Shown here: piece after piece, positions 35,227 to 44,921 of the stretch
How the letters are laid out: every line of letters begins with the position of its first letter
Numbering within the stretch: position 1 is the stretch's first letter
NCBI GenBank assembly: GCA_046294625.1
Contig: JBKBKN010000020.1
Coordinates: 1-64,000, forward strand
Source of the DNA: JBKBKN01 sp046294625
Lineage (GTDB): Bacteria; Bacteroidota; Bacteroidia; M30B66
Length of the DNA: 64,000 nt
Direction: 5' to 3'
The notes under the pieces: model-generated
Told to the model about the DNA's origin: nothing
The model's database searches: none
Seen by the model: the letters and a program-made list of their open reading frames with translations, nothing else
Position numbers and translations under genes: made by a program

Positions 35227-36873
35227 TTATTGCTTAATCAGCTTGTGCGTTTCGATGCTGTTATTACTTTCTACTCGGATAATGTAGATGCCTGCAGTCA
35301 GGTGAGAAAGTTCGATATTTTGTACGAATACTTCATTGTTTCCTGCATTCACAGTGTGCTTGCTCATTACTTGACCAGTGTAGGTCATCACGCTAATGTT
35401 GATTTGTCCTTCTGTCGTGTTAAGCATTTCTACATTTACATTGTTGATGAAAGGATTGGGGTAGATATTTACTCCGAAAGTTTCGTCAGCTGTCCACACA
35501 TCGTCAACAATTCTGTTTGAAGTTTCTTCGTTTACGCATCCTGCGTTAATAACTACTACACCGTCTACGTCGTAACCATCGGCTGTGCCACCAAATCTTG
35601 TTGCATTAGAGCGATCGTGTATTCTGATGTATTGTGCGAATTTCACACCGCCTGTTGCAAAGTCAACATTACCATCGAGGCAGATTTCGCCAATTTCAGT
35701 GAAGTTTACACCATCTAGTGAAGCTTCGATCAAAGCACCTTCAGGATATTGGTTACATGAAGGGTTGCCAAAAGATGTTTCAACGATTTGAAGATCATCA
35801 CCATCCTTGTCGAAAATAACGTAACCAAATTTTAAGGTAATGTTACCGCCAAATCCAAGTGATACGAAGTTAATGATATCAGAGAAATCAGGTGCTCCAA
35901 GTGCTTGAGCAGGGTTGCTACGGTTAGCTGCTACAGAAGTACCATTTTTGCGTAGGCCTTGGTTGAAGCTCACTACTTCAGTAGCATATTGGTTGCCAAA
36001 ATCTTGCATTACAGGGTTTTCTTCGAATCCATGCAAACAAGCGATACCGTCTACATCATATCCATCGGCTACACTATTGTTGTAAGCAGCGCCAACTGGA
36101 CTTGCATCAACTAAGCGGATATATTCTGCCCAGTTTAAAGGGCCAAGGTCAAATTCTGCATCCTGACATTTTTCACCAAGATAGATCCAGTTGCAGCCAT
36201 CTTGCGAAGCAAAAGCCTTCACACGCTCAGGGTAGCGGTTGCAATTTCCTGACATGCTGCCATAAGTTGTTTCAAATACTTTGAAGTCATTGCCTTCACC
36301 ATTTTTGATAGGACCAGCCATGCGCAAGGTGATTGACCCACCAAATCCAAGTGCTACAAAGTTTGCCTGAGATTCTGAAACTGCGGCATCGCTGTTTTGC
36401 GGAGCACCCAAAGCTCTTTCTGCAATTCTTCTGGCTGCAGGAATATCAGTTCCGTCGTTTCTTTTTGCTGGCTTGTAGTCAATTACCTGAATAGCATAGC
36501 ATCCTGGCAATGAAGGTGGATCAATAATTACGTCGTTGTCATTACTACCTTCATCATCATTACTTTGATCATCATTGATTTGATCGTCATTTTCTTGCGG
36601 AGGAGTAACACAAGGTCCTAAAGTTGCACCAGCTTGCATCATTCCATGCAATGCATTTTGATCAACAGTGAGCGTGTTACCATTTAAGCATACTACCAAA
36701 GGTGTGTGACCGTTTCCGCCGGAGTTGGGATTGTTTTGTCCATTACCTTGTCCGTTGCCTTGGCCTGGGCCTTGCGCCATGACGCTAAAAGTAAATAAAC
36801 ATATTATTAATATTAATGCTGAAGTAATTTTTGCTTTCATCATTTCTGTTTGGTTAAGTGTTAATGTTTTCAT
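35227..36873 (-). CDS. Surface protein, paralog of the 33.4-35.1 kb gene
   Basis: A 548-residue secreted protein. The signal peptide is best read from the internal ATG pair at 36840/36843 (KAKITSALILIICLFTF, ending SVMAQ); the ATG at 36873 adds 10-11 residues. A Gly/Asn/Gln linker (GPGQGNGQGNGQNN) and an acidic Asn/Asp run (DDQINDDQSNDDEGSND) precede two domains homologous to those of its neighbour (about 145-290 and 305-450). Both have ALGFGGSITLR/VSLGFGGNITLKF and the DGYDVDG ending. The T9SS type A tail starts VNIYPNPFINNVNVEML and ends SIETHKLIKQ. A strong terminator follows. The function is unknown. Confidence 0.85.
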   Translation of the reverse strand: MKTLTLNQTEMMKAKITSALILIICLFTFSVMAQGPGQGNGQGNGQNNPNSGGNGHTPLVVCLNGNTLTVDQNALHGMMQAGATLGPCVTPPQENDDQINDDQSNDDEGSNDNDVIIDPPSLPGCYAIQVIDYKPAKRNDGTDIPAARRIAERALGAPQNSDAAVSESQANFVALGFGGSITLRMAGPIKNGEGNDFKVFETTYGSMSGNCNRYPERVKAFASQDGCNWIYLGEKCQDAEFDLGPLNWAEYIRLVDASPVGAAYNNSVADGYDVDGIACLHGFEENPVMQDFGNQYATEVVSFNQGLRKNGTSVAANRSNPAQALGAPDFSDIINFVSLGFGGNITLKFGYVIFDKDGDDLQIVETSFGNPSCNQYPEGALIEASLDGVNFTEIGEICLDGNVDFATGGVKFAQYIRIHDRSNATRFGGTADGYDVDGVVVINAGCVNEETSNRIVDDVWTADETFGVNIYPNPFINNVNVEMLNTTEGQINISVMTYTGQVMSKHTVNAGNNEVFVQNIELSHLTAGIYIIRVESNNSIETHKLIKQ

Positions 36874-37180
36874 TTTTGTAAGATTAGGTTGTTGTTTTGC
36901 TATTTATTACTTGATTTTTATAAATCGGGTTACAATTTTGCATCAAAAAAATGTTTTGTAATCAGGTTTTACTATTGTATACACTTGATATACAGGTAAA
37001 TAAAATTTTATTTGGTTTTATTTATTCATAATACTCACGAAATCTTACATATGTTTTCGGGTGAAATTGTCTCTTTTGAAAGGCTGACTCATCAGTTTAA
37101 GATCTGCTGACCTTGATTCAAGATGTGATTGTTTGAAAAGCAATCAGTTAATAATGCTATTTTAGCGCCTTATTCAAGCA
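36874..37180. other. Intergenic region between divergent genes
   Basis: 307 bases between the T9SS gene and the sensor kinase gene. It is very AT-rich, with a 16-base perfect palindrome AAATAAAATTTTATTT at 36998-37013. I find no perfect TAnnTTTG box in either direction and no open frame of interest. It presumably holds both promoters. Confidence 0.4.
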
Positions 37181-38701
37181 TTGAAACAATTTAATATTTA
37201 TAGAAACCGCCAAAGATGGAAGCTCCTGCTTTCGTTAGTTGCCGTATTTATTATTGCAATTTCACTGTATTATACCAATCAGTTGGTGAGCAAAATAGCT
37301 CAAGACGAAAGACAGAAGGTTGAACTTTGGGCAGATGCTGTGCGAAGTAGAGCTGTTTTGGTTAATTACACCGATGAATTGTTTAAGCGAATTAAAACAG
37401 AAGAGCGAAAGAGAGCCGAACTTTGGGCTCAGGCTATCAGAAATCTAAATACAACAGAAGACAATGATGCGCGAAACTACTATTTGAAAGTGGTTTCAGA
37501 GAATACCAACATTCCTGCATTAATTGTGGATCAGGATGGACGAATCAATTATCATTACAACGTAGAGACAGAACTTATTAAAGGTCACGAATATTTTAAA
37601 GGTAAGATAAAAGAAGCTTTTTCACAGCATTCTCCTATCGCAATTGATGATGGATTTTCCAATGTATTTTATATCTATTATCAAGATTCTAAGGTATTTT
37701 CTGAACTGAAGAATGTATTGGACGACATTATAAGGTCATTTATTTCGGAAGTGGTGATTAATTCAGCATCCGTTCCGGTTATTTTCACTGATAGTCTTCG
37801 ATCAAGAATAATCTCAAGCGGCAATCTTCATGAAGCAATTGGAAATGATACTGCTTCCATTCTCGCTTACACCAAGCAGATGGAATTGAATAACAAACCA
37901 TTGGAAGTAGAATTACCAGAAGTAGGTAAGTGTCAGATATTTTACGAAAATTCCTATTTGCTCACGCAGCTGAAGTATTACCCCATTGTTCAGTTTCTGG
38001 TGATAGGTTTGTTTATCATTATAGCCTATTTTCTTTTCAGTTTTTCGAGAAGAGCAGAACAGAATCAAGTTTGGGTGGGTATGTCAAAAGAGACTGCTCA
38101 TCAGCTTGGCACACCTTTGAGCGCACTTATGGCTTGGATAGAATTGCTCCGAATGAAAGGTGTGGATGAAGAATCGCTCGTGGAAATGAGCAAGGATATC
38201 AAACGTCTGGAAGTGGTCACAGAGCGATTTTCGAAAATTGGTTCCATTCCTGAGATTGAGAAGCATGATGTTTTTCAGGTTATTTCAGACTCCATTGCCT
38301 ACATCAAACCACGATCCTCATCAAAAATTCAATTTAATATTTTAGAGCCTTCTACTAAGATTTATGCACTGATGAATGTGCCCCTTTTTGACTGGGTAAT
38401 TGAAAATTTGGCAAGAAATGCCATCGATGCCATGGAAGGCCCCGGTACTATCGATATTGAAATCAATATACGCACCAATTGGGTGGTTGTGGATTTCAGC
38501 GATACGGGAAAAGGTATCCCTAAAGGCAAGCTAACCACGGTCTTTGAACCGGGATATACATCAAAAAAGCGTGGATGGGGTCTAGGACTTTCTCTAACCA
38601 AACGAATTATTGAAAATTACCACAAGGGAAAAATATTTGTGAAGAAAAGTGAGATTGGAAAAGGAACCACCTTCAGGATACTTTTGTTAAAAGCAGAATA
38701 A
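37181..38701 (+). CDS. Membrane sensor histidine kinase
   Basis: A 506-residue two-component sensor kinase. Helix 1 (about 14-33) and helix 2 (about 265-286, FLVIGLFIIIAYFLF) frame a periplasmic sensor domain of about 230 residues. No HAMP domain is evident; the kinase core follows at once. The phosphorylated histidine is H307 in SKETAHQLGTPLSALMAW. The ATP-binding part has the N box NLARNAIDAM (about 409-418), DTGKGIP and WGLGLSLTKRIIENY. The start is a TTG, with no in-frame ATG nearby upstream of helix 1. No response regulator gene is adjacent, so it is an orphan kinase in this window. The signal is unknown. Confidence 0.9.
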   Translation: MKQFNIYRNRQRWKLLLSLVAVFIIAISLYYTNQLVSKIAQDERQKVELWADAVRSRAVLVNYTDELFKRIKTEERKRAELWAQAIRNLNTTEDNDARNYYLKVVSENTNIPALIVDQDGRINYHYNVETELIKGHEYFKGKIKEAFSQHSPIAIDDGFSNVFYIYYQDSKVFSELKNVLDDIIRSFISEVVINSASVPVIFTDSLRSRIISSGNLHEAIGNDTASILAYTKQMELNNKPLEVELPEVGKCQIFYENSYLLTQLKYYPIVQFLVIGLFIIIAYFLFSFSRRAEQNQVWVGMSKETAHQLGTPLSALMAWIELLRMKGVDEESLVEMSKDIKRLEVVTERFSKIGSIPEIEKHDVFQVISDSIAYIKPRSSSKIQFNILEPSTKIYALMNVPLFDWVIENLARNAIDAMEGPGTIDIEINIRTNWVVVDFSDTGKGIPKGKLTTVFEPGYTSKKRGWGLGLSLTKRIIENYHKGKIFVKKSEIGKGTTFRILLLKAE

Positions 38702-38723
38702 ATTGTAATTACCTGTCACTTAA

Positions 38724-39647
38724 CTATTTTCGAGTTCTCATCTCTTTTAATCTATTGTTTACGCTGCTTGCATTTATTAAATAAATACCGATAAAGATAC
38801 CCGCTAAACCGATTAATTGAATTGCATAAACAGGTTCATCATCGATTATTCCCCAAAACAAAGCAACGACCGGAATCAGGTAGGTTACAGATGAAGCAAA
38901 AAGGGCAGTGGTGTGTTTGATCAAGTAATTGAAAACCAAAACAGCCAAAGCAGTACCAACAATTGCAAGGATAAAAATGTAAATAAAGGCCGTAATGTTT
39001 TCAGGCGATGAGAATGCTTTTTGGAAAGTATGATTGGCCATAAGATAAATGAGCATTGGCGGACCTACAAACATAAACGCAAAACTGGTCACCAAAGCTG
39101 CATTAAGATTTTGAAGATGTTTCTTAATCACATTGGTGCTGACGGAATAGCATACCGAACCGGCAAGCGCAACAAACCAATAAAAATAGGATGAACCATC
39201 ACCTTGCATACCGCTGCTCAGCATCAGGAAGCCTGCGCCTGCAAGGCCGGTAAGCACTCCTGCATAAGCCGAACGATTGGTGAAAACACCAAAGAAGAGT
39301 GAGCCAATCAACAAAGTGAACAGGGGAGTGGTGGAATTGGTAAATCCGGCAATGGAACTGCTGAGATTGGTTTGGGCGATTGCAAAAAGAAAAGACGGTA
39401 TTCCATTGCCAAACAAACCGGCTATGGCAAGCCAATACCATTTTTCGCGTGGAAGTTTTCGAATATTCAGCAAGATAATAGGAAGAAGCGCCAGAAAAGC
39501 AAGAAACATGCGCATGCTTGCCAATTCCACCGGTGTAAAACCAATCAAAGATTTTTTAATCAAAATAAACGAACTTCCCCAGATAATACTTAAAATGAGA
39601 AGCGTGATAAACTGCCATGATTTTCTACTCAGGTCTATGATTGGCAT
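38724..39647 (-). CDS. EamA (DMT) family transporter
   Basis: A 307-residue inner membrane protein with ten hydrophobic helices in two homologous EamA halves: LSIIWGSSFILIKKSLIGFTP in the first, and GTALAVLVFNYLIKHTTALFASSVTYLIP in the second. These are drug/metabolite-type exporters, often for amino acids or their derivatives; the substrate cannot be assigned. The gene stands alone and its 3' end is 22 bases from the convergent kinase gene. Confidence 0.9.
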   Translation of the reverse strand: MPIIDLSRKSWQFITLLILSIIWGSSFILIKKSLIGFTPVELASMRMFLAFLALLPIILLNIRKLPREKWYWLAIAGLFGNGIPSFLFAIAQTNLSSSIAGFTNSTTPLFTLLIGSLFFGVFTNRSAYAGVLTGLAGAGFLMLSSGMQGDGSSYFYWFVALAGSVCYSVSTNVIKKHLQNLNAALVTSFAFMFVGPPMLIYLMANHTFQKAFSSPENITAFIYIFILAIVGTALAVLVFNYLIKHTTALFASSVTYLIPVVALFWGIIDDEPVYAIQLIGLAGIFIGIYLINASSVNNRLKEMRTRK

Positions 39648-39707
39648 TGATTGCTTAAGGGGTTATTGATGTTGGTTGATACAACAATAGATTCAGAAAA
39701 ATGATTA

Positions 39708-41372
39708 TTAAAAATCATAATATCTATTGGGTAGATTTGTTCTGAAGCCAAAACGAATCCAGCTAGCGTTTTCAACACCTATCTTCGCATTGTCGAATAC
39801 CCTTTGGGTGATACCTAGTTCAAAGCGCATATTGGTTTTAACGTTAACTAGGTAGGTGAGTAGAAATTCGGCATAGAGCACGTTGGTTTTCAAACCTTGA
39901 TGAACTTTGTTGCCAAACACGTTAGGCAAAGTAGATTCTGTAACCGGCAGAAAAATATTTTGACCGAAATTTTGGTTCACAGGCTGACCATTCACGATTC
40001 TAATGGTATCAGCTCCATACTGCAACAAATTAGCTTTTAGTTCCACACCAATTCTTCTATATCTGTAATTCAGCATACCAATGGCTTCGGTGAGATTGGC
40101 CCCCACGGGATGAGCCAATGCTTGTGCAAAATGAGTATAACTCTGTGTAGTAGTAAAATGTGTATAAGTATAAGGTCTAATGTAATTATACTCTGCCATG
40201 ATATTCAGATTTTTCACTCCGAACAGGTCAAACCATTTTGTGCCGAGCTGAAATCCTTGTTTATTGGCCCAAAATCCGGTTCTGTTTCGTGTTTCATTGA
40301 TATGAAAATCAGCAATGACCAATTGGCCGTATAGGATATTGTGTTTGAATAATATGTATTTGGAGCTAAAGCCTATGATTACATTATCCGGAGAACCGAG
40401 CGAAAACTCTACCGGGCGGTAAAAGATTACGGGGTTGATGTAGTTGAGATCAAAATTTCGTCCTTGGCCGGTTGAGTCTTTTCCTTGCCAAATTACCGTC
40501 TCAAATAATCCAAGATTCCAGCGTTTGGTGATGTTCCAGCTCAAATGGTGCATGGTTGTGAATTTGCGCGGATAGCCACCAATCGGAGCATTGCCGCCAC
40601 CGCCAATGTTTTGATAAGTCGTGAAGAGATTGGTGTATTGGATTTTCCAGAAGGAGGATGTGATTTTGAGATAGGGACTAAAAAAGGCATTGTCAGACAA
40701 GAAAAGCGAGCGATAGCCATCACCAATAAAAACACGGTCGTTGCCTAATTGAATATCGAAAAATCGAGAAGGTTTGTAAGCAATATGTCCTATTGCCCAT
40801 GCATAATCGAATCCATCAGTTTTAAAAGGCTTGGCACGTCCCTGTCCTGGCATCACTTCGGTTCGGTTAACAAAATCGCCTACCCAGAAAACAGGTCTAG
40901 ACTGATTTTCCATAAAAGCAGAGTAAAACGAAAAGTCTTTGCCCAGATTCCCCATCACCTGAAAGCCCCTGGAGTTAACATAGGTGGAGCGGTTGGCAAA
41001 TTGATCTCTGCCAATAGAAAATTCAAATAGTGGATCGATATAGAGCTGATATTTCGCCGAATCGATGTGAATAAAGTGATGCGTGAATAGTTTTCTCCCA
41101 AATCTACCTGCAAATAGTTTGCTCTCGGGCATTTTAGAACCTGATAAAGTATCTAATGCAATCAGTTCTTTCAGCTGAGCTTCGGTGAAGGGTTTGAAGG
41201 CTGAGTGGAAATTTTTTCCCGGTTGATGGGTATATTTTTCAATCAATTGATATTGAAAACGATCCATCATAACGCTATAATGTTGGGCCTTTGTTTGACT
41301 CAAGCTTATAATGCAAAGAAAAAGAGCAATATTAAAAGCATGCCACTTAAATTTGTAAATGCTAATGTGCAT
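39708..41372 (-). CDS. Outer membrane barrel protein, Wzi/RemB-like
   Basis: A 554-residue outer membrane protein with a signal peptide (MHISIYKFKWHAFNIALFLC, ending TKAQ). The body is rich in alternating aromatic strands (FFDIQLGNDRVFIGDGYRSL, FSPYLKITSSFWKIQYTNLF) and ends in phenylalanine (LPNRYYDF), the barrel-assembly signal. By pattern it resembles the capsule assembly protein Wzi and the gliding protein RemB of Flavobacterium. The upstream neighbour is a WecA/MraY-type transferase, which supports a role with surface polysaccharide. The shorter start is chosen because it begins the signal peptide and avoids overlap with that gene. Confidence 0.78.
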   Translation of the reverse strand: MHISIYKFKWHAFNIALFLCIISLSQTKAQHYSVMMDRFQYQLIEKYTHQPGKNFHSAFKPFTEAQLKELIALDTLSGSKMPESKLFAGRFGRKLFTHHFIHIDSAKYQLYIDPLFEFSIGRDQFANRSTYVNSRGFQVMGNLGKDFSFYSAFMENQSRPVFWVGDFVNRTEVMPGQGRAKPFKTDGFDYAWAIGHIAYKPSRFFDIQLGNDRVFIGDGYRSLFLSDNAFFSPYLKITSSFWKIQYTNLFTTYQNIGGGGNAPIGGYPRKFTTMHHLSWNITKRWNLGLFETVIWQGKDSTGQGRNFDLNYINPVIFYRPVEFSLGSPDNVIIGFSSKYILFKHNILYGQLVIADFHINETRNRTGFWANKQGFQLGTKWFDLFGVKNLNIMAEYNYIRPYTYTHFTTTQSYTHFAQALAHPVGANLTEAIGMLNYRYRRIGVELKANLLQYGADTIRIVNGQPVNQNFGQNIFLPVTESTLPNVFGNKVHQGLKTNVLYAEFLLTYLVNVKTNMRFELGITQRVFDNAKIGVENASWIRFGFRTNLPNRYYDF

Positions 41373-41382
41373 AATGTTCAGG

Positions 41383-42489
41383 TTAAAAGGTAGCTTCTTT
41401 TGACTCTGCTTGCTTTCTGAACAGCAATAGTGCTTTGGGCATCGTAGCAAGCAAAAGGGAAACAAAAAGTAAAACAATGATATGGGTATTTATATCTGTA
41501 TTCAGACATAGAAAGAATATGCCAATATTAAACAGGCTAAACAGTCCCAAAATAATTGAAGCAGAGAAATGCGAGCACCCTAATTCAAGTAAAATATGAT
41601 GAATGTGATTCCTATCGGCGGTAAAAGGAGATTTTCCTTTGATAAGCCTAATCACAAACACCCTGCTAAGATCGGTGAGTGGTACGATTAGCGCTGATAA
41701 AACAAAAAGAAACATCCGGTTGTGAAGTAATGTAGAAAAGCTTTGATAATCAGCGCTATCTGATGTAAAAGTTGGAACATTGATTAGACTTAAAATCAAA
41801 AAAGCTGACATATATCCAATCAATAACGAACCGGAATCACCCATAAATATTCTAGGTTTGATCAGGTTGAATCTAAGAAAAGCAACAATACCACCTGCTA
41901 AAGACAAAGCGATGACAGCCAGATTGATTTGATGAAAATATAGTGCCATGATTCCGGCACTCAAGGAGATGATGAGTCCACAAATACCAGCCAAGCCATT
42001 GATACCATCAATTAAGTTAAACGAATTGACTACTGCCAACACTAAGATAAAAGTAAGAAAAATAGAAAGCCATTCCGGAAGACCATGAATTCCGAACAGG
42101 CCATTAAGATGAGTGAGTGTTTCTTTTCCGGCTATTACCAAAAGCGAAGCCGGAATAAATTCACCAATCAACTTTTGAAAAGGCTTGATGGGATACATGT
42201 CGTCCAACAATCCAACAAAGAATATAATCACAGTTCCCGCAATCAAAAAACCATAGCTTGGCAATGCTTCGGTATCAATGAAAAGTGATATGCTTACGAT
42301 TACGGAAAACATGATGGCAATGCCACCAATCCTGGAAATGTTGTCGTCATGCAGTTTTCTTCCGTCAGGAATATCGAAAAGCTGTCTTTTATTGGCAAAC
42401 CTGATTACAAATGGCATGGCAGTCCATGCAATTACCAATGAGGTCAGGAAAGAGATGAAAGCCGGCAAGGCTTCTGATAAATTCATCAT
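41383..42489 (-). CDS. WecA/MraY-type sugar-phosphate transferase
   Basis: An integral membrane enzyme that transfers a HexNAc-1-phosphate from a UDP-sugar to undecaprenyl phosphate. About 368 residues with ten to eleven helices. Active-site elements: GLLDDMYPIKPFQK (Asp-Asp, about 92-105), VNSFNLIDGINGLAG (about 153-167), FMGDSGSLLIGYM (about 214-226) and DRNHIHHILLELG (His-rich, about 291-303). It lacks the typical MraY peptide-binding length and is closer to WecA-like starters of polysaccharide synthesis. The start is set at the ATG at 42489 (or 42486), because a promoter box overlaps the upstream TTG at 42498. The Wzi/RemB-like gene follows 10 bases later. Confidence 0.88.
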   Translation of the reverse strand: MMNLSEALPAFISFLTSLVIAWTAMPFVIRFANKRQLFDIPDGRKLHDDNISRIGGIAIMFSVIVSISLFIDTEALPSYGFLIAGTVIIFFVGLLDDMYPIKPFQKLIGEFIPASLLVIAGKETLTHLNGLFGIHGLPEWLSIFLTFILVLAVVNSFNLIDGINGLAGICGLIISLSAGIMALYFHQINLAVIALSLAGGIVAFLRFNLIKPRIFMGDSGSLLIGYMSAFLILSLINVPTFTSDSADYQSFSTLLHNRMFLFVLSALIVPLTDLSRVFVIRLIKGKSPFTADRNHIHHILLELGCSHFSASIILGLFSLFNIGIFFLCLNTDINTHIIVLLFVSLLLATMPKALLLFRKQAESKEATF

Positions 42490-42495
42490 GCCATG

Positions 42496-42503
42496 CAAAT
42501 GTA
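42496..42503 (-). promoter_or_regulatory. Promoter of the WecA/MraY-like gene
   Basis: Reads TACATTTG on the minus strand, a perfect -7 box. It overlaps the TTG start at 42498, and the RNA would begin near 42490, right at the ATG at 42489. The transcript would therefore be leaderless or nearly so. Confidence 0.45.
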
Positions 42504-42602
42504 ATATAATTCGTATGCTTTTGCCTGTCTATGACTTTCAGGCTTTTTGAATTTCTATATTGACTCAGAGGAGTGCTTGGCATGAAGGTCTAAATTTCAT
42601 GC

Positions 42603-44555
42603 TTATGCGTCAATTTTTGCATACTTAGCATTTTTCTCGATAAAGTCTCTTCTCGGAGGCACTTCATCGCCCATGAGCATGGAGAAAATTCGATCGGCCT
42701 CTGCTGCACTTTCGATGGTTACTTGACGCAGCGTTCGGTTATTTGGGTTCATGGTCGTTTCCCATAGCTGTTCGGCGTTCATTTCTCCTAGACCTTTGTA
42801 GCGCGGAATATTGATACCTGATTCTTTTCCATCTTTTGTCATATCGCTCACGGCTGCCATTCGCTCTTCATCGTTCCAGCAGTAGCGCTGATCTTTACCT
42901 TTCTTTACAAGATAGAGTGGAGGAGTTGCAATATATACGTACCCATTTTCAATCAACTCTTTCATGTATCTGAAAAAGAAAGTAAGAATGAGTGTGGTAA
43001 TGTGGCTTCCATCCACGTCGGCATCGGTCATGATAACGATTTTGTGGTAACGAAGCTTGGTAATGTTAAGCGCTTTCGAATCTTCTTCAGTTCCAATAGT
43101 CACACCAAGGGCGGTGAAGATATTTTTGATTTCTTCGTTTTCAAAAATCTTGTGCATCATGGCTTTTTCTACGTTAAGGATTTTACCTCTGAGTGGAAGA
43201 ATAGCCTGAAAACTTCTATCACGACCTTGCTTGGCGGTTCCACCTGCCGAGTCTCCTTCGACAAGATAGATTTCGCATTTTTGTGGATCGCGTTCAGAAC
43301 AGTCGCTCAACTTGCCCGGAAGGCCAGTGCTGGAAAGCGATGTCTTACGCTGCACTAATTCACGTGCTTTTTTTGCAGCATGGCGAGCTGTTGCAGCTAG
43401 TATCACTTTATCGACGATAGTACGAGCCTGACGTGGATTTTCTTCCAGATAGTTGTTGAGCATTTCGCTTACAGCTATATCTACAGCACCCATCACTTCG
43501 TTGTTGCCTAATTTGGTTTTGGTTTGCCCTTCAAATTGAGGTTCCTGCACTTTTACTGAAATCACAGCGGTAAGTCCTTCTCTGAAGTCATCACCACTGA
43601 TATCAAACTTAAGTTTAGAGAGCATTCCTTCCTTTTCAGCATATGCTTTAAGGGTTCGGGTTAAAGCTCTGCGGAAACCGGCAAGATGCGTACCGCCTTC
43701 ATGTGTATTGATATTGTTTACATAAGTGTGAATGTTTTCAGTAAAAGAAGTGTTATAAATCATAGCCACTTCTACAGGAATTCCTGATTTATCTGTTTCC
43801 AGACAAATAGGATCTTCAATCAGCTTTTCACGAGTTGCATCTAGGTATTCAACAAATTCACGAAGACCTCCTTCTGAGAAAAAAGTTTCTTTAAGTGGTT
43901 CCCCATTGTCGTCTAGCTCTCTTAAATCTTGCAGGGTGATGCTGATTCCTTTATTCAAGTATGCCAATTCGCGCATACGGGCTGCTAGTGTCTGATAATT
44001 ATAGGTGGTGGTGGTAAAAATACTTCCATCCGGTTCGAAATAAACTTCGGTACCGGTAACATCAGTTACCCCAACTTCTTTCACATCATAAAGTGGCTTA
44101 CCAATTGAATATTCCTGACGGTAAACCTTGCCCTGGCGCTGAACAGTCACTTCAAGTTTAGAGGATAAAGCATTCACACAGGAAACGCCCACACCATGCA
44201 AACCGCCTGACACCTTGTAAGAGTCTTTGTCGAATTTACCACCGGCGTGCAAAACGGTCATTACGACTTCAAGTGCAGAACGTTTTTCTTTTGGGTGAAT
44301 ATCTACAGGAATACCACGACCATCGTCTTTCACAGATATGGCGTTATTTTCATGAATGCTTACGAGAATATTTCTGCAATAACCGGCTAAGGCTTCATCG
44401 ATAGAGTTGTCTACCACTTCATATACCAAATGGTGCAAACCACGAACGCCTGTGTCGCCAATGTACATCGACGGGCGTTTTCTCACTGCTTCTAAACCTT
44501 CGAGAATTTGGATACTGTCTGCTCCGTACTGCTTATTTTGCGCTTCTTCTGACAC
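42603..44555 (-). CDS. gyrB: DNA gyrase subunit B
   Basis: The ATPase subunit of DNA gyrase, which introduces negative supercoils. The 650 residues have the GHKL ATPase elements EVVDNSIDEALAGYC (about 45-59), DDGRGIPVDIHPKE and GGLHGVGVSCVNALS (about 112-126), and the TOPRIM domain with EGDSAGGTAKQGRDR (about 429-443) and DADVDGSHI (about 512-520). The C-terminus ends with the usual PRRDFIEKNAKYA. Length is typical. Monocistronic here. Confidence 0.97.
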   Translation of the reverse strand: MSEEAQNKQYGADSIQILEGLEAVRKRPSMYIGDTGVRGLHHLVYEVVDNSIDEALAGYCRNILVSIHENNAISVKDDGRGIPVDIHPKEKRSALEVVMTVLHAGGKFDKDSYKVSGGLHGVGVSCVNALSSKLEVTVQRQGKVYRQEYSIGKPLYDVKEVGVTDVTGTEVYFEPDGSIFTTTTYNYQTLAARMRELAYLNKGISITLQDLRELDDNGEPLKETFFSEGGLREFVEYLDATREKLIEDPICLETDKSGIPVEVAMIYNTSFTENIHTYVNNINTHEGGTHLAGFRRALTRTLKAYAEKEGMLSKLKFDISGDDFREGLTAVISVKVQEPQFEGQTKTKLGNNEVMGAVDIAVSEMLNNYLEENPRQARTIVDKVILAATARHAAKKARELVQRKTSLSSTGLPGKLSDCSERDPQKCEIYLVEGDSAGGTAKQGRDRSFQAILPLRGKILNVEKAMMHKIFENEEIKNIFTALGVTIGTEEDSKALNITKLRYHKIVIMTDADVDGSHITTLILTFFFRYMKELIENGYVYIATPPLYLVKKGKDQRYCWNDEERMAAVSDMTKDGKESGINIPRYKGLGEMNAEQLWETTMNPNNRTLRQVTIESAAEADRIFSMLMGDEVPPRRDFIEKNAKYAKIDA

Positions 44556-44921
44556 GTTATATGGGTTTTAAAATATTAGATAATGTTGAGTGTGTTTATT
44601 TTTGGGCAGTGCAAAATTAACATTTCAATTGTAATATCCATTAAAAACCTAATATGTATCCTTTGATTTTTTCACACGCAATTAACATTCAGGGTGCTTT
44701 AAATTGAATAAAAAATGATTAGGTGAATGGTTTTAAGGTTTTTCAATGATTTGTTTCAAATTATCCGCGTTTAATGAAAACAGATCAACATGATTAGCGA
44801 AAATTGAAACCCGAATGGTTTTTGAAACAATCCTGACTTTTGCCAAATCTTATTAATTCAATACAATCGGGCTTTTACCAAGTGGAGGAAATAGGCAAAT
44901 TTGCGCTAGGTTTAAATTTAT
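44556..44921. other. Intergenic region between gyrB and the M1 aminopeptidase
   Basis: 366 bases between two divergent genes. It holds the gyrB promoter box near 44612. I see no conserved RNA or open frame in the middle part (44650-44880), which is AT-rich. GCAAATTTGC near 44895-44904 is a 10-base palindrome shortly before the aminopeptidase ATG and is a weak CAnnTTTG match that could serve as its -7 element. Confidence 0.35.
44612..44619 (-). promoter_or_regulatory. gyrB promoter -7 box
   Basis: Reads TAATTTTG on the minus strand, a perfect TAnnTTTG match. It predicts an RNA start near 44605 and a leader of about 50 bases before the gyrB ATG. Confidence 0.45.
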
